A stretch of DNA of 64,000 bases from Cristatella mucedo (GCA_009760855.2 WPIO01000031.1:4408501-4472500); one strand, 5' to 3'; shown: positions 1-14,596, counted from the first letter of the stretch. The notes: generated from the letters alone by a model not told the origin. Numbers and translations: made by a program.

Positions 1-726
1 CCTGGACGTTCCCGAAATTCAACGCTGCACGAACGGCCACGCATGTAGCCGATGCCTTCAGGGCATTACAGACCAGCTCCTCGACGCATTGCAAGTAGCT
101 GCTTACGACCGTTGCCGACCGGATCTGCCAGGCTGTGGGTGACGAAAGCCTTCCAATCTAGAACACACCAGCGTAGCACCATCGGCCGGGATTCTCGGCC
201 GACGATGTCGCCAGACAGCTTGGCAGGCTTCACGGCGAGGCTGCTGCTGCTGCTCGCTCGGCCAAGGGCAGATCAACCCATTGTCGATGACCAACGACGG
301 CAGCATTAAGCTTCAATTAGCAAGTGCTACTCCAGGTATCGAGCAGGCGCTCAGCGTAACTTCCGAAACCGGATCTCTTGGCCGCTCGGCATCTCTTACT
401 GCTAGTCTTCCCGAACGAGGTTTGCCAGTGGTGCATGCCTTTTTTCCAAAGCACGAAAAGGACTACACTGCTAGCTGTCCGAAGAAAAAAACACTTTCGA
501 CGCTAGAGGAAAAAGCAATGCCCAATAGTTTTTATTTATGATCCATGAGCAAGTGCTCGCTCACTAAGCCAAACGCGGTTTGCATGTTCTGTTGCATGCC
601 GGGAAACCGTGGCTTCCGTCTTCTCGACCTCAACTCAGAATAAAGGGGGCCAACTATTATTATTATTAACAGGACAGAGTTAACCGCTTCTTTCCTATCC
701 AATGCTACGACAACTAACGATAGTTT
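1..726. other. No gene recognised
   Basis: Short open frames are present on both strands, but none has recognisable domains or typical composition. A short (ATT)n run at about 655-667 may be the tail of a lost retroelement. The stretch could be intron or intergenic DNA. Confidence 0.4.
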
Positions 727-838
727 ACTAACCATTCGACTGTGTTTCCTTTGCAGCGTATGTAAACTGTCTAGAAAGAGATTTGAGTTCTCTGAGGGTA
801 CCGTACAGATGTATTAATAATAATATTATTATTATTAT
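727..838 (+). mobile_element. LINE-A 3' end fragment
   Basis: This is the extreme 3' end of the L2/CR1-like LINE-A family. It holds the block CTAACCATTC, the TTTCCTTTGCAG block, the AGAAAGAGAT...GAGTTCTCTGAGGG hairpin core, and a terminal AAT/ATT run. It is diverged: the outer stem normally formed by AAAGCGCC and GGCGCTTT is damaged. No coding part remains, so it is a strongly 5'-truncated insertion. Confidence 0.75.
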
Positions 839-902
839 GAGTTCGCAGAGGTCTGCAAAGATGCCATTACAATGCGGTCCGCTGTTTCCTCCTCTGGACG
901 AT

Positions 903-1110
903 AGGATGCAGCACCAGGCCAGGACAATAGGATGCAGCACCAGGCCAGGACGATAAGATGCAGCACCAGGCCAGGATAATAGGATGCAGCACCAGGCCAG
1001 GACGATGGGATGCAGCACCAGGGCAGGACGATGGGATGCAGCACCAGGCCAGGACAATAGGATGCAGCACCAGGCCAGGACAATAGGATGCAGCACCAGG
1101 CCAGGACGAT
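903..1110. repeat. 26-bp minisatellite, 8 copies
   Basis: Eight head-to-tail copies of a 26-bp unit that begins AGGATGCAGCACCAGG, with unit starts at 903 and then every 26 bp to 1085. Units differ only by a few substitutions (for example GACAAT against GACGAT at the end, one GGGCAG for GGCCAG). Because 26 is not a multiple of 3, all three frames are read in turn, which makes repeated-looking open frames on the minus strand. These are not evidence of a protein. Confidence 0.95.
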
Positions 1111-2477
1111 GGGATGCACATCCGGTCCATGGCACAATGAACGGAAATGCCTTTCGCGCGAGGAACTTGTCAGAAACACGGGATGCAGCGCTGGCTGAAA
1201 AAAGTGGACGGCAGAGAGGACGGCAAGAGCCTGTGCCGAGGCTGTGCACTACTGGTCTAAAGTCAAGGATGTCTGCAGCAAAGTGTATAGGACCGGCGAG
1301 CATACCTGCGAATTCGATGACAATCGGTGGCTCCTGACACTCATAAACCGAGCTAGTTATTGCCCCCTTCGCTCCCCTGACGGCAACTTAATTCCGGCGA
1401 GGCACTGTTCGGTCTCGGTAGCTCTCGGTCAGGCTAGCTGCCCGCTGCGTCGAACAGATACATTACGGAAGCCTGGGGGCAACAATGTATGTGACCACCA
1501 CTCGCTCACTCAAGAACGGCAGACCTGCTTACCTGCCTAGCAAGATCGATCGTACAGCTTCGCTAATGCAGCGGCAACAGCAGTGCTGACTAGAACCAGA
1601 TCGAGTAAGTCTGCCCCCACCCTGTCTCAGAGCGGTCGCTGGCTCTACAGCAGGTCCTTTGCAACTTCCGCCGACTCGGCAAACGTGCATCTTCTGATTC
1701 GCAAAAAATGGACGATGTTCAGCGAAATTTCGCCTCTTGTGAGCACAAACTAGTTCGCGGCTCTCAGCACTTGGACCGCGGGTTGAGCAGTTGAAGTTTC
1801 ACCAGATGGCGTTTCTTGGGCGTGCTGTTTGCTGAAAGTTCTTCGCTTTCCCGAGGCGAGATCTTCAACGTGCGAGCTCGTTGGTTAGGATGGACCGAGC
1901 CGTCGCCTCGCTTGGTTAGTCAAGCGGTAGCCGGCTAGCACCGGGTGCGAACGATATCGCTTTCGCTCGTGAGCCCTTACGCTAGCAGCATTTGAAATCG
2001 GCAACAGCAATTCCCACTGCCACCGGAACGAGCTCCACTGCAGCCGCCGCCGAAGCAGCAACCTGCCGAATGCCCACCTAGCCCTGCTCTACTAGCGCTT
2101 TCTCTTTCGGCAACAGACAGCCGGTCGCTATTAATAATTTTGTTATAGCACTCGCTCGCCGACTGGTCGCAAGGCCGAGCTCCGTTCGGCGAAAGGTTCC
2201 GAACAATTCCTCCGAGCTTGGGGAGCTTTTCCAACTAGTCAGCAGCGAACTCCGGCAGAAGCGCGGGCTTGCAACGAGCGCGCTATGTCGAAAGCTGTTT
2301 CGCTTCAAGCAAGCAACGTCAATTACTTCCGAAAATGCCTCAGACGGATGCGCGCGGTAGTCGTTCCAGCTTCTGAGGGCTACCGCGACGGACGCTGGTC
2401 GACTTATCACTTCGCAAGGCGGTTCCAGCGAACAACGTCGTTGCGTACACAAAACGACGTACAGGAACGGATGCGAA
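1111..2477. other. No gene recognised
   Basis: Mixed-composition sequence without recognisable coding exons or known repeats. Open frames up to 124 codons overlap on both strands and have no domain signature. Confidence 0.4.
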
Positions 2478-2478
2478 T

Positions 2479-2565
<87 letters not shown>
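2478..2565. repeat. (GA)n microsatellite
   Basis: Nearly pure GA dinucleotide tract of about 88 bp with one AAAG interruption near its start. It is purine-rich on the plus strand, like almost all other AG tracts in the window. Confidence 0.97.
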
Positions 2566-2568
<3 letters not shown>

Positions 2569-3604
2569 CCTTCGCTAGACTCGCGGATTAATCAGCGGAT
2601 TTTTTCAGAAAATGCCGGTCATTCAAACGAGGCGTGCTCGACGTCGCAACAGTTCTCTCGCTCTGCCAACCGGCGACATAAAAGTGCAAGTCTCGCGCCG
2701 TTGCTTAACTGCTAGCCTCAGCAGGCTGAGCGGACAGAGACGAAGGTGACAGCGCAATACGCTCTAGCGGCTACGTCGCGGCATACGCAGATGCGTTAAC
2801 GCGAGCTTAAGTACAAGGGAACAGAGTACGCACTTTTGACATCTTCGCGCCCCAACGGTGCTCCTCAGAAGCTTGGCTCATCGTAGCTAGCGCCGGCGAT
2901 TACGTAGAGCGTAGGCGGCGGTCAGCGCAGAAAGGCGCCGCCAGTCGGTGCAGCACGTATGCGGCCAGCGCATGGCGACGCAGGCCGCATGCCGCTCGCT
3001 GGCCGCAAAACGCCGGCGTAACGCAATGAGCGGCGTAGGAACGGACCCTCTTTCCGGTTTTGGGCTCTCCGCACCTCCCGTCGCAAAGTTTTAAGAGAGC
3101 GCATTAAATGCGCGAAGCGTCTTCCCTACAGTTTCCTTTTCTAAAAAAGAAAGCCCAGCTCGTTCCGTAGCTATCGCACCGTCCGGAAGCTCGGCGCTAA
3201 ACAACCAGCAGAGTACGCCGCTTCGCGCGCGCTGCAGCGACAAGTGCGCCTACGCCGTTGCCGAGCCCGCTGCGAATGCGCCGAGCGCGCTCGCTATTTT
3301 GGCGGGCAAGCCGAGAGGCTGCACTGTGCAGGGGCGTCATTTTCGGCATTGTTTTTAAATGATTTACCCGCACGGCAGGGTAGCGATTATACGGAAAACT
3401 CCAAAAATCGCGGCGATTCTCGAGGTTCGGAATAATGGCTGCTATTGGTTGGCGATTGCCGGCCGGCCCGGCGACACCGGTTAGCTCCAAGTCCCGGAGC
3501 GGCGAGGACTGACTAAGGCGAGCGAGCGTGAACATGTCGTTGCCGAATGCTGCCGAAATGCGTCGAGGCTACGGCGAGGCGGAGTAGCTGCAGCACAACA
3601 GCTC

Positions 3605-3606
<2 letters not shown>
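2566..3606. other. No gene recognised; moderately GC-rich
   Basis: GC-rich, CpG-containing sequence around 2890-3260 without a credible exon. Short open frames here have no recognisable domain. Confidence 0.35.

Positions 3607-3661
<55 letters not shown>
3607..3661. repeat. (GA)n microsatellite
   Basis: Pure GA tract of about 55 bp on the plus strand. Confidence 0.97.
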
Positions 3662-3664
<3 letters not shown>

Positions 3665-4221
3665 GATATCGCTTCCGTATAGGATCCCATGACGGTATCA
3701 TGCCCAGCCCCCCCCCACCCCGGTCACTGAGTGAGACAGAATGCCGACACAACCTTGCACGCGAATAAAGAAATGGAACCATTTTCCACAGAGATGACAG
3801 AATGCCCGAATGCATTCAATAAGCCAAGCGACCTTAAGCATTTGAGATAGCAGCACTCGAACGGCAGATGCACAGTGTGCATATTGTTGAGCCCTTCTGC
3901 ATCTGCACGTGTATAAGTTCGGCTCGACCTTTGGATCTTTGCAGAGGAGAACGAGAGTGGCAGCTAATAGTATGAGAAAACAGAAAAATTGTTCAACCCC
4001 AATTTCGAGAACGGACCTTACGGCCTTAACTCTACGGAGAGCACCGACTTCCTGGCGTTAACCGCTGCTTTGCACGTACCGCAGAGCACTAGCCTCGACC
4101 CTTCTGCCCTGGGGCGAGAGATAAGAGCTTTTGCCGAATGCCGGCGCCGAGCATAATCAGCATAAACCTATCACCGCGATGTCTATGCTGTGAATGTCGG
4201 TCGCGTTTCGGCAGCATCTCC
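3662..4221. other. No gene recognised
   Basis: Contains a C-rich run near 3708-3720. Nothing else can be assigned. Confidence 0.35.
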
Positions 4222-4395
4222 TGGGTCTTAGCTCTGGGGTAAGGAGCTCGCTCTATGAACGAACCAGGTCTCGGATTCGAGCTCTGCAGTGGGCGATCAT
4301 TTATTGGCCACTGCGAGCGTTGCGGATAGCCTCTAAAGCTCAGTTCTGCCGCTATGCAAAAACGAGGCTGTTGAATGAGTCAATCGTCAACTTTA
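4222..4395 (+). mobile_element. tRNA-derived SINE, family SINE-2
   Basis: The head resembles a tRNA gene. It has a box A-like TAGCTCTGGGGTAAGGAGCT at 4229-4248 and a box B-like GGATTCGAGCT at 4272-4282, followed by CTGCAGTGGGCGAT. The body and tail match other SINE-2 copies here: GCCACTGCGAGCG, then TCTGCCGCTATGCAAAAA and GAGGCTGTTGAATGAGTCA. The tail can form the family's short GGCTC/GAGCC-type hairpin, though this copy is diverged. It would be transcribed by RNA polymerase III from its internal promoter. Confidence 0.7.
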
Positions 4396-7300
4396 TCTTT
4401 AGTTGATAATTTTTAGAAGCAAATAAAAAAAGCCACGAGGCTTCGAGCAGAAACATACGTCTCAAACAGGAAACGATCGCGAAACCCCAAGCTCCCCGAG
4501 ACAGTCAAGCTCCAGCGATCGATACTGTGGTGATCAAGTTACAGCGTGAAAAAGCTCAAAGCACAGGCGGCTACAGATGGCCTCTCGCTGGCTGCTGCTC
4601 AAGCCTCGGTCTCGGTTCGCCATCTGAGGAAAGGCACTACGATTTACGATTAGCCATCAGCCGAGCATAAAGTCGTCACCGCCCCATCGAGCTGCCTTCT
4701 TTCTTCGCCAAGTGCTCAGCTGACACGACCGACACACTCAGTTAGTATCCATTACACGTTACACCACTCGCCACCTTGTGACGCAGCACGGTCAAGAATA
4801 TCGCTTTGGATATCTCAGCTGAGGACGGGAAGGTCCCTCCAGCTGCCTCCAGAGGCTGCAGCAGTCCGGCTTACGATATAGAGCGGTAGTAGCATTGAGC
4901 TCATTTACACGAACATTTGCAGTGTCTCGGCAGCTCAATCTCTGGACCGCTGGGGCCGGCGACCCACAGGCTGTGTATCGGTCCACGCTCGAGGCAAAAT
5001 TTTTTTTCCGGCACTCAGTCCCATGACAGACGGCCTCCGGTCGCTCATCGTCATTGTGAAAATATTGCCGTACTTAATGTTCAGCCATTTAGACGCTGGT
5101 CACTTCTAAGGGTTGAGCTCTATGGCCCAGTGACCTGGGGTTGCCGGATCATTTTCCACTCGAGGCCAAATTCTTGTATGGCGTTCAGGCGTACGGCAGA
5201 GATCGCCGGTTGGGATGTGTCTTGCTGATATGGCTGGTATTCTAGCTCGGCTTACTGATGTACCCAGGATGGAGTAATTCTAGCCCAGCACACCGGGTGT
5301 TAACTCTTTTGCCACCATTAGTCGGATTCTTTTTTTTTATCATTTTTCAAATACAGAACCTCTCCTCTTACCAGCCACTTACAATTTATAGTCCACTATA
5401 ATGTATAAAGCAGGCATAAAGCATAAACCACACTAATTCCCTTAGTAAAGTAAAGTAAAATAGCCGATTCAAGTTATTTGATTCGGTTATTCTGATTTGA
5501 CTTGAGTCATGCAGAGCGAGCACAACCCCACGCCGCCCCCTAAGATCTAATTTACCTCAAAGGCTTGTAGCTACACCTGGCTTCCACTGTTAAAGTTAAA
5601 GGACCACAGACACGGCCCAGAGGTCATGCCAAGGTTTAGCTCTCATTTGCGATCTCTTGGGTCCAGTCATGATCTGGTCCACCGTAATAAAACTTGCTTT
5701 AAAGCTTCAGTTTACCAATGACTAAAGCTCAGGGCAGCACTGCAACAATCACTCGTGTCTAAGGTCTCCATTCGACCTAGAAAGATTGAAGAGAAATATG
5801 AGGATAACAACCGCAGCCAGCCACCCAGACTGTTCGCCCGAGCAAAGTGCCAACGGATAAACCGTTTAAACGCATGTGAACCCTTGCGATTCGCACAGAC
5901 AAACGTTCCAGCGCCACAAGAGATTTATTTATGCCAACAGCGATCGCTCGGCAGTGAACAACCTTCATACGTGGGAAAAAAGATCATCATACGTGGGACA
6001 AAAGCCGTCTGCCCATCTGACTGAGCGGTATAATGTGAGTCTCGGCATGCGCTTCGGGCTCAAAACAAGTCGGCTGCAATTATGCCACATGAAGACCAAT
6101 ATTAATGACATTTGATAATACTAACAATAATCCTCTAAGCAATGGTCAAAGCACAGCTGCAGGATTGGCTTAAAAATATGAAACCAAATGTCGCAAGCGG
6201 TTTACAATGAAGAAGCCTGCAGCAAAACAGCAGCACCACTGGCCGTCGATGGCAGCCGGAGCTTGCCGTAATCGTCATGGGGGAAGGGCATATATAAAAA
6301 CCTTGAAGCGCTCTGCAGCTTCTGTATACGAAACACCGCAAGCACTCACCTACTGCACAGGAATGCCAAATTAACAAATGGCAGCATAATAACACAGCAA
6401 AACAGAAATGAACATTCCGTGGAGGCTGAAGGCACACCGCTCCAGCTCTGCTCCGGGCGAGGCACAATCAAGGCTCCGTTTTCTGGTCGATGCGGCCTGC
6501 GGCCATCTAGAATCAAGTGCACGCTTGCCACCATCGCCGACGATAACAAAACAGAGACCAAACCGCAAGTTAAGCCAGTGACTGTGGTGGACAATGCTGC
6601 AAATGCAATTTCCATAGTCCTTGCCGGCTGATGCCATGCATGGCACACGAGTGGCAAAATACAGGCTGAAAGGTCGAGGCCGTTGTTAGCCAGGGACGAA
6701 GGACGATGCTGCAGCTCACCTTTTCGGACTACGACGTCGACAGTGGTGCGCCGCTAGTGTGCACAGATGCTGCTCCAGGGGTCGCTGCCGAGGCCGTCGA
6801 ACGAGTGGCATCTTCTTGATAGCCTCCCTTGGACTGCATTTGCAGCTGCAGAGCCATCAGCTGCAAAGATAGAAACCACCCCTGCTCAATGCCAAGGAGC
6901 CATTGCCACAGCTCTAAAGTACGACTGCTATCAGACTGCCTCTGCAGGCTGCAACTGCAAGCAGGTCTAGCCATAACAAAAAACACGGATCTTGGAAGTG
7001 GACCTTGCATGGCACTCGTGAGAGTGATCTCTAATGAGTCGAAGCCCAGCGACTTATCGACTGATCTTACTGGCCAAACGTTTCGGGTCTCATCCAAGTC
7101 ACGCCGTTGGTGGGACTAGAAGATGTTCAGAAACTTGTATAAACTAGATAAGTATCATTATGCAAGCAAACTAGTGTTACTAATAAAAAACATAATAGGA
7201 AATACCAAATGATTGGTGGTAACATCCGAAAGCAGCAGGCACAGTGCAAGCAGGTACATGCACACGAAGAGCGAATCACAAAGACCCACCAAATGCTGCA

Positions 7301-7694
7301 ATAAAGAAGGGCATTTTAACGTTCCCCAAAGAAAAGCTGATCGATCAAGCAAACCAGTCGGGGAGAATCAGTAGATTCGAAGGACTATGATCTAAAAGAC
7401 AAATACCAATAACAACGATTGCAGCACCCCAAAATAATTGGGATCATTTGTATGCAAGCTGGACAGAACTACCTTTTCCGGCAAGATCGCGGATTTATAT
7501 AAGGCTAATACGGTAGGATTATCACATGCCAGTACGACCGATATGGTAAGCATGAGTAAATACTTAGCTTAGATATGCATCGACAGCATCATCAATGCAC
7601 AGTTGAGACGCTTAGTGCAGCTCAGTTGCAGTCCAATGTTCCAGCCTCATATGTCTCGGCTAACTAAATTACCATAAAACCGAACTGCTGCTCA
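4396..7694. other. 3.3 kb without recognised feature
   Basis: Several overlapping open frames of 60-122 codons occur on both strands (for example around 6135-7120), but none shows a domain, signal peptide or clear codon bias. AT-rich stretches at 5330-5470 and 7140-7600 look non-coding. This may be intron or old repeat sequence. Confidence 0.35.
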
Positions 7695-7940
7695 TAGTAC
7701 ACTCTAAGCGTGAGGCCGGATTAAAAAGCTTTGCTCTTCTAATAGGTGATGCTGTTGTGCGACCACCACCACGTGCTCGAAGTATAGGTGTCATTTTTGA
7801 CAGCTGCCTCAATTTCAAAAGCTTCATTCAGAAGACTGCTTCTACAGCTAGCCATCACGACCGATCCCTATCCAAGATTAGGGGCTGTCTTCCAGTGGCT
7901 TGTAAAATTTTTCAACTAGCTCCTTAGTTCTGTCTCGGCT

Positions 7941-8532
7941 TGATTATTGTAATACCCTTTTGGCTGGGCTACCAAAGAAAGCAACTAGGCCACTGCAGCT
8001 GACTATACATATGGCTGCAAGGCTAGTCTTCAAGTCCCAGAGATTTGAGCACGTGTCTCCTTTGCTAAAAGAGCTAGGATGGCTGCCGGTTGAGCAACGG
8101 ATACAGAGCAAAGTTTTTATGCTGACCCACAAGGCCTGCCACGGATTAGCTCCTTCGTACCTAACTGAACTGCTGCATCAGTTTCAGCCTGTTTGCGCCC
8201 TCATGTCCCGTGTGGACAATAAATTAGGTGTTCCATTCCTCGGCTTAAAGACCGTTGGCGACAGAAGCTTTAGCTCTGCAGGTCCTAGAGTGTTGAACTC
8301 GCTTCCACAATTCTTACGAAACGACAACTACTCTCCTACTGCCGACTATGGCTCATCCTTTTCAGTGGTCCGGAGCTGCTACTTCCATGCTACTCACTAC
8401 CTCAATTGCTCTCCTGACTCTGCTATGCTTCCCACTTTCTCTTTGTTGCATGGGACGAAGTCGGTTGGCTACCGAATGCATACAGAAAGCAGCTTAGGCT
8501 GTGAATGCGCTATACAAAACTCTCCTGCGTAA
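7941..8532 (+). pseudogene. LINE-B ORF2 C-terminal fragment
   Basis: About 195 open codons covering the region C-terminal to the reverse transcriptase. Motifs in order are SRLDYCNTLLAGLP, a block corresponding to RLQ..QN.AAR (here PLQLTIHMAARLV), LGWLPVEQRIQSKV, and GDRSFSSAGPRVLNSLPQF near the C-terminus. This succession is typical of L2/CR1/Jockey-type ORF2 proteins. There is no ATG at the left edge because the true protein began far upstream, and the YADD catalytic core is absent. The best reading is a non-functional remnant. Confidence 0.8.
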
Positions 8533-8572
8533 CAACCATATAGTCTTTATGACTTTGTGGAGTTACAGACGA

Positions 8573-8676
8573 AGATACATACATACATACATACATACAT
8601 ACATACATACATACATACATACATACATACATACATACATAATACATACATACATACATACATACATACATAAGCT
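8573..8676. repeat. (ATAC)n microsatellite tail of LINE-B
   Basis: About 100 bp of ATAC tetranucleotide repeats with one AATAC interruption near 8641. It lies directly after the LINE-B 3' end, where other copies carry a few ATTAC units. It therefore probably grew from the retrotransposon tail. Confidence 0.92.
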
Positions 8677-9195
8677 ATGTCGTACAGACTCAAACATCAG
8701 ACTGGGACTCTCCCCATACTCACTGCAGTGAAGAGGTTACAAATAGTATTCCAGTTTATGACCTATAGATATTTGCTTTTGTCTTTGGTTGAAACTATGG
8801 CAACTGAAACGTCTTGCATTCATCCGGACTAGGGTTTTAGTTATGTGAAGTCATCGCGACTTCAGTCTCTTTGTTCCGGGGAATCACGGCTGCTTGTGTC
8901 TCATGCCGAATCTAGCCCAATTAACTGAACATGTTTAATGCCCAGTCAAATATTTTGCTGTTCAAAAGTATCCCATGTGCAATCACATCAGCACTGCTCT
9001 GACAACCAGGCATGATCACGGCATTTATAACAATTTACACTGGCAGAAAATGCAATCAGAAAGCACTATGGATGACAAAAGTAGATGGAGAATTGCAACG
9101 ATGTGCATGAGAAAGCTGACGTGCTTTGGCACTTACATGTGGAGTACTTCTGAGCAGCAGGCAATACAGTTACAGCTAATTACCGGCTTGCCACG
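8677..9195. other. No gene recognised
   Basis: Unassigned sequence. No known repeat or domain. Confidence 0.35.
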
Positions 9196-9270
9196 ATGAA
9201 AATTATAATAACAAAATTACATAGCACCCTAAGCAAACTAAATTTCTTTCCGGGCACTTTATAGATTCTG
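9196..9270 (-). mobile_element. SINE-1 or LINE-A tail fragment
   Basis: Read on the minus strand, this is a degraded 3' tail: CCGGAAAGAAATTTAGTTT, then TTAGGGTGCTATGTAATTTT and an AT-rich end. It corresponds to the hairpin and TAGGGTGCTATACAAATGAA terminus of SINE-1. The tRNA-like head is not recognisable. Confidence 0.5.
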
Positions 9271-11373
<2,103 letters not shown>

Positions 11374-11546
11374 CAACCAGGCCGTTCGTTTGCTCAAAAC
11401 CGACAATGAAGTGAGAGTGAGGCAGATATATATTATATATATGGGAACCTGAACTGGGAGGGATTGGTAGTACCAGAGACCCCAGCTGGACAGGGCAGGT
11501 GGGGGGGGGGCAAATTGATATTTACAAGTTAAACAATTTCAATTAC

Positions 11547-12668
<1,122 letters not shown>

Positions 12669-12850
12669 ATAATAATAATAATAATAATACAAGCTGATTT
12701 AACAGCCTCTTTTTATATAGCAACAGAAGAGCCTTTATGGCTATCACCACTGCTTGCAGTGGCAATAAAGGATTGCCCACCGCAGGATTCGAACCCACGA
12801 CCTCGGGGCCGAGGTCGTGAAAAGCAACTGCCTTACCTAGTGAGCCATTA
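12669..12850 (-). mobile_element. tRNA-derived SINE, family SINE-2 (well preserved)
   Basis: On the minus strand the element starts with a box A-like TGGCTCACTAGGTAAGGCAG. A perfect 11-bp inverted repeat follows (12796-12806 and 12809-12819), then box B GGTTCGAATCC. The body is GCCACTGCAAGCAGTGG...GATAGCCATAAAGG. The tail hairpin has arms GGCTCTT and AAGAGGC around CTGTTGCTATATAAAA, then GTTAAATCAGC and an (ATT)n end at 12669-12688. It is nearly collinear with the plus-strand copy at 22358-22528. Confidence 0.88.
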
Positions 12851-13562
12851 AAGCCCAGAGCCCACGCTCACCGGTCCCACGAGCACACACCCATGCTTGC
12901 ACATGGGAACATCACCGACTGCCTGTTTGGGTTGGAGCAAGCTAGCAAGCTCCAACTCCTGGAAGATAGCTAGGTTGGTACCAGTGCAACGCACCGAAAC
13001 ACACCAATGCGACGGTGAGCTCTCGAGGCTACGCGACGTTCGAGCTGACGCCAATCCTACTGGTTGTCTGGGCCTAGGCTAAATGTACACATTTGTGACT
13101 GCAGCAGGCATGCACATTCTGTAGTGTTTCTCAAGATCCGCCGATTGCATTTAATCGTCAACATTGCTGATGACAACATTTGGCGTTGTCACCAGCAATG
13201 TCCAAGTGCATATAATAAAATCAGCTAATGGAAACCGAGGTTTGCACTTTAAGGTAAAATATACACACAAACATGTGCAATTGCACGCTCGCATACACAC
13301 AAGCACTCACTACTACGGCAGCTGACCGATTAAAGAGCAATGACTTAGGTCATCGGCAAATGCACCTGGCTCAACATTAGCGGTGCCCCTACCATTTTAA
13401 TACAAGGCCCAACAGCAAGCCTAGAGCCAGACAAGAGTGTCAAAGGCCAATCTGCTTGATGCATTCCGTTCCATTACAACCATTTGCCATTTATCGTCTA
13501 CACCGAGGTAAGGGTCATTTATGCCAGAACACCATCTAACTGATTAGGTGTTTGGTGTCAAC
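12851..13562. other. No gene recognised
   Basis: Unassigned sequence, becoming AT-rich after 13100. Confidence 0.35.
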
Positions 13563-13803
13563 ATGATTATTAAAAGCCCATCTATTTATCACAGCATTTA
13601 GTGGGTTCATGTGATTCATCCTTTGCATGCTTTATGCGTGCTGACACTGTGCTTGTAGCCACTAACCATGTTATGCTTGTTGACATTTAGCATGCTACCA
13701 CTAACCATTCGATCATGCTTCCTTTGCAGAGTATGCAAAGTACCCAGAAAGGGATCAAGTTCCCCGAGGGTGCTATACAATGCGTTATTATAATTATTTT
13801 CAT
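13563..13803 (+). mobile_element. LINE-A 3' UTR copy, diverged
   Basis: Matches the LINE-A 3' UTR from the CAGCATTTAGTGGG block through ATTCATCCTTTGCATG, GCGTGCTGACACTGTG and CCACTAACCAT to the hairpin AGAAAGGGATCAAGTTCCCCGAGGG. It ends GTGCTATACAATGCGTTATT. The ending GTGCTATACAA is closer to the SINE-1/LINE-B version of the tail than to the usual LINE-A TTTATCAAGTGC, so this copy may represent an intermediate subfamily. Confidence 0.75.
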
Positions 13804-14329
13804 CATGCCAACCAAGTTTCTACCAGCTGTAATACCAGTTGGAATACTTGTTGAAATGCTTAGACAGAAGGATGCCCATCCTTGTTTAAGCGCCCGAGAC
13901 CTCACAATCGAGTACCGAGGTTCGTGGAAACCAGGCACGAGTTTGCTTGCCATGACATCGACCACGGGTTACAGGATAGCCCCAGAGCGTATGGTGTTGC
14001 TGGCATAGAGCGGCAATAGACATATTAATAGTCTGGCAAGTGTTTCGTTGAATTTCATTGGAGGTTTATATCGTTTTACAACCATTTCTTCTACTTCAGT
14101 TGAGTACCCCAGCTTTAATACAAAACGTCTTTTCCGTCTGATTTCGTTAGCATCGCCACGATGGTCAAACTCTAAACAACCTCCGGATGCTGAAGGGGCT
14201 GTACCAGGCTGATGTAGTAATGCAACTCGGCTGCTACCATGCCTTCTCACGGTTTCACTTCTTCTGGGCTTTTCACGTCAGCAGCTTCTGCAGTGGGCAC
14301 AGAGAGCCCTAAAGCTGAGCTGCATCTGA
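13804..14329. other. No gene recognised
   Basis: Unassigned. Open frames on both strands of 93-97 codons without domains. Confidence 0.35.
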
Positions 14330-14464
14330 GTCATGTCATGTCATGTATCTCCGTCTGCAACTCCACAAAGTCATAAAGACCATGTGGGTGTTACGCAGGA
14401 GAGTTTTGTATAGCGCACTCACAGCCTAAGCGGCTTTCGGTATGCATTCGGCAGCCAACAGAGT
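14330..14464 (-). mobile_element. LINE-B 3' end fragment
   Basis: On the minus strand: GTTGGCTGCCGAATGCATAC, then GCCGCTTAGGCTGTGAG, CGCTATACAAAACTCTCCTG, the ACATGGTCTTTATGACTTTG block and a short CATGA-type pentamer tail at 14330-14346. It lies wholly within the 3' end, so it is a short 5'-truncated insertion. Confidence 0.85.
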
Positions 14465-14596
14465 GCATGCACGTATCGTGGTGCTGCTGCCCCTTTGGTA
14501 AGTCCAGAAGATAGGCAAGCTGGTGGGCATGGCATGTGACTGCGGATCAGCCGAGGCAAAGCCCTCACAGCAGACATCACAGAGCAGACATCACAC

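Larger units (their letters stand above)
7695..8676 (+). mobile_element. LINE-B, 5'-truncated copy with C-terminal ORF2
   Basis: This is the longest LINE-B copy. The frame from about 7715 encodes residues reading SFALLIGD and ARSIGVIFDS, matching the block after the reverse-transcriptase domain of L2/CR1-type elements. A frameshift or stop near 7925 then moves into the frame SRLDYCNTLLAGLP at about 7935. From there about 195 codons are open to 8532, through LLKELGWLPVEQRI, GDRSFSSAGPRVLNSLP and the C-terminus. The 3' UTR holds CGCTATACAAAACTCTCCTG and TCTTTATGACTTTGTGGAG, then (ATAC)n. The catalytic reverse-transcriptase core is missing, so the copy is dead. Confidence 0.85.

Noticed and set aside
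903-1110. CRISPR-like array
   Set aside because: Units are contiguous without unique spacers, and the DNA is animal.
728-1337. Repetitive CCILLSWPGAAS-type proteins (up to 191 codons)
   Set aside because: Produced by the 26-bp minisatellite read in rotating frames. The frame also crosses a LINE-A tail.
12780-12850. Genuine tRNA gene on the minus strand
   Set aside because: Same head is repeated with its tail at 22358-22528 and elsewhere. It is a SINE, not a single-copy tRNA.
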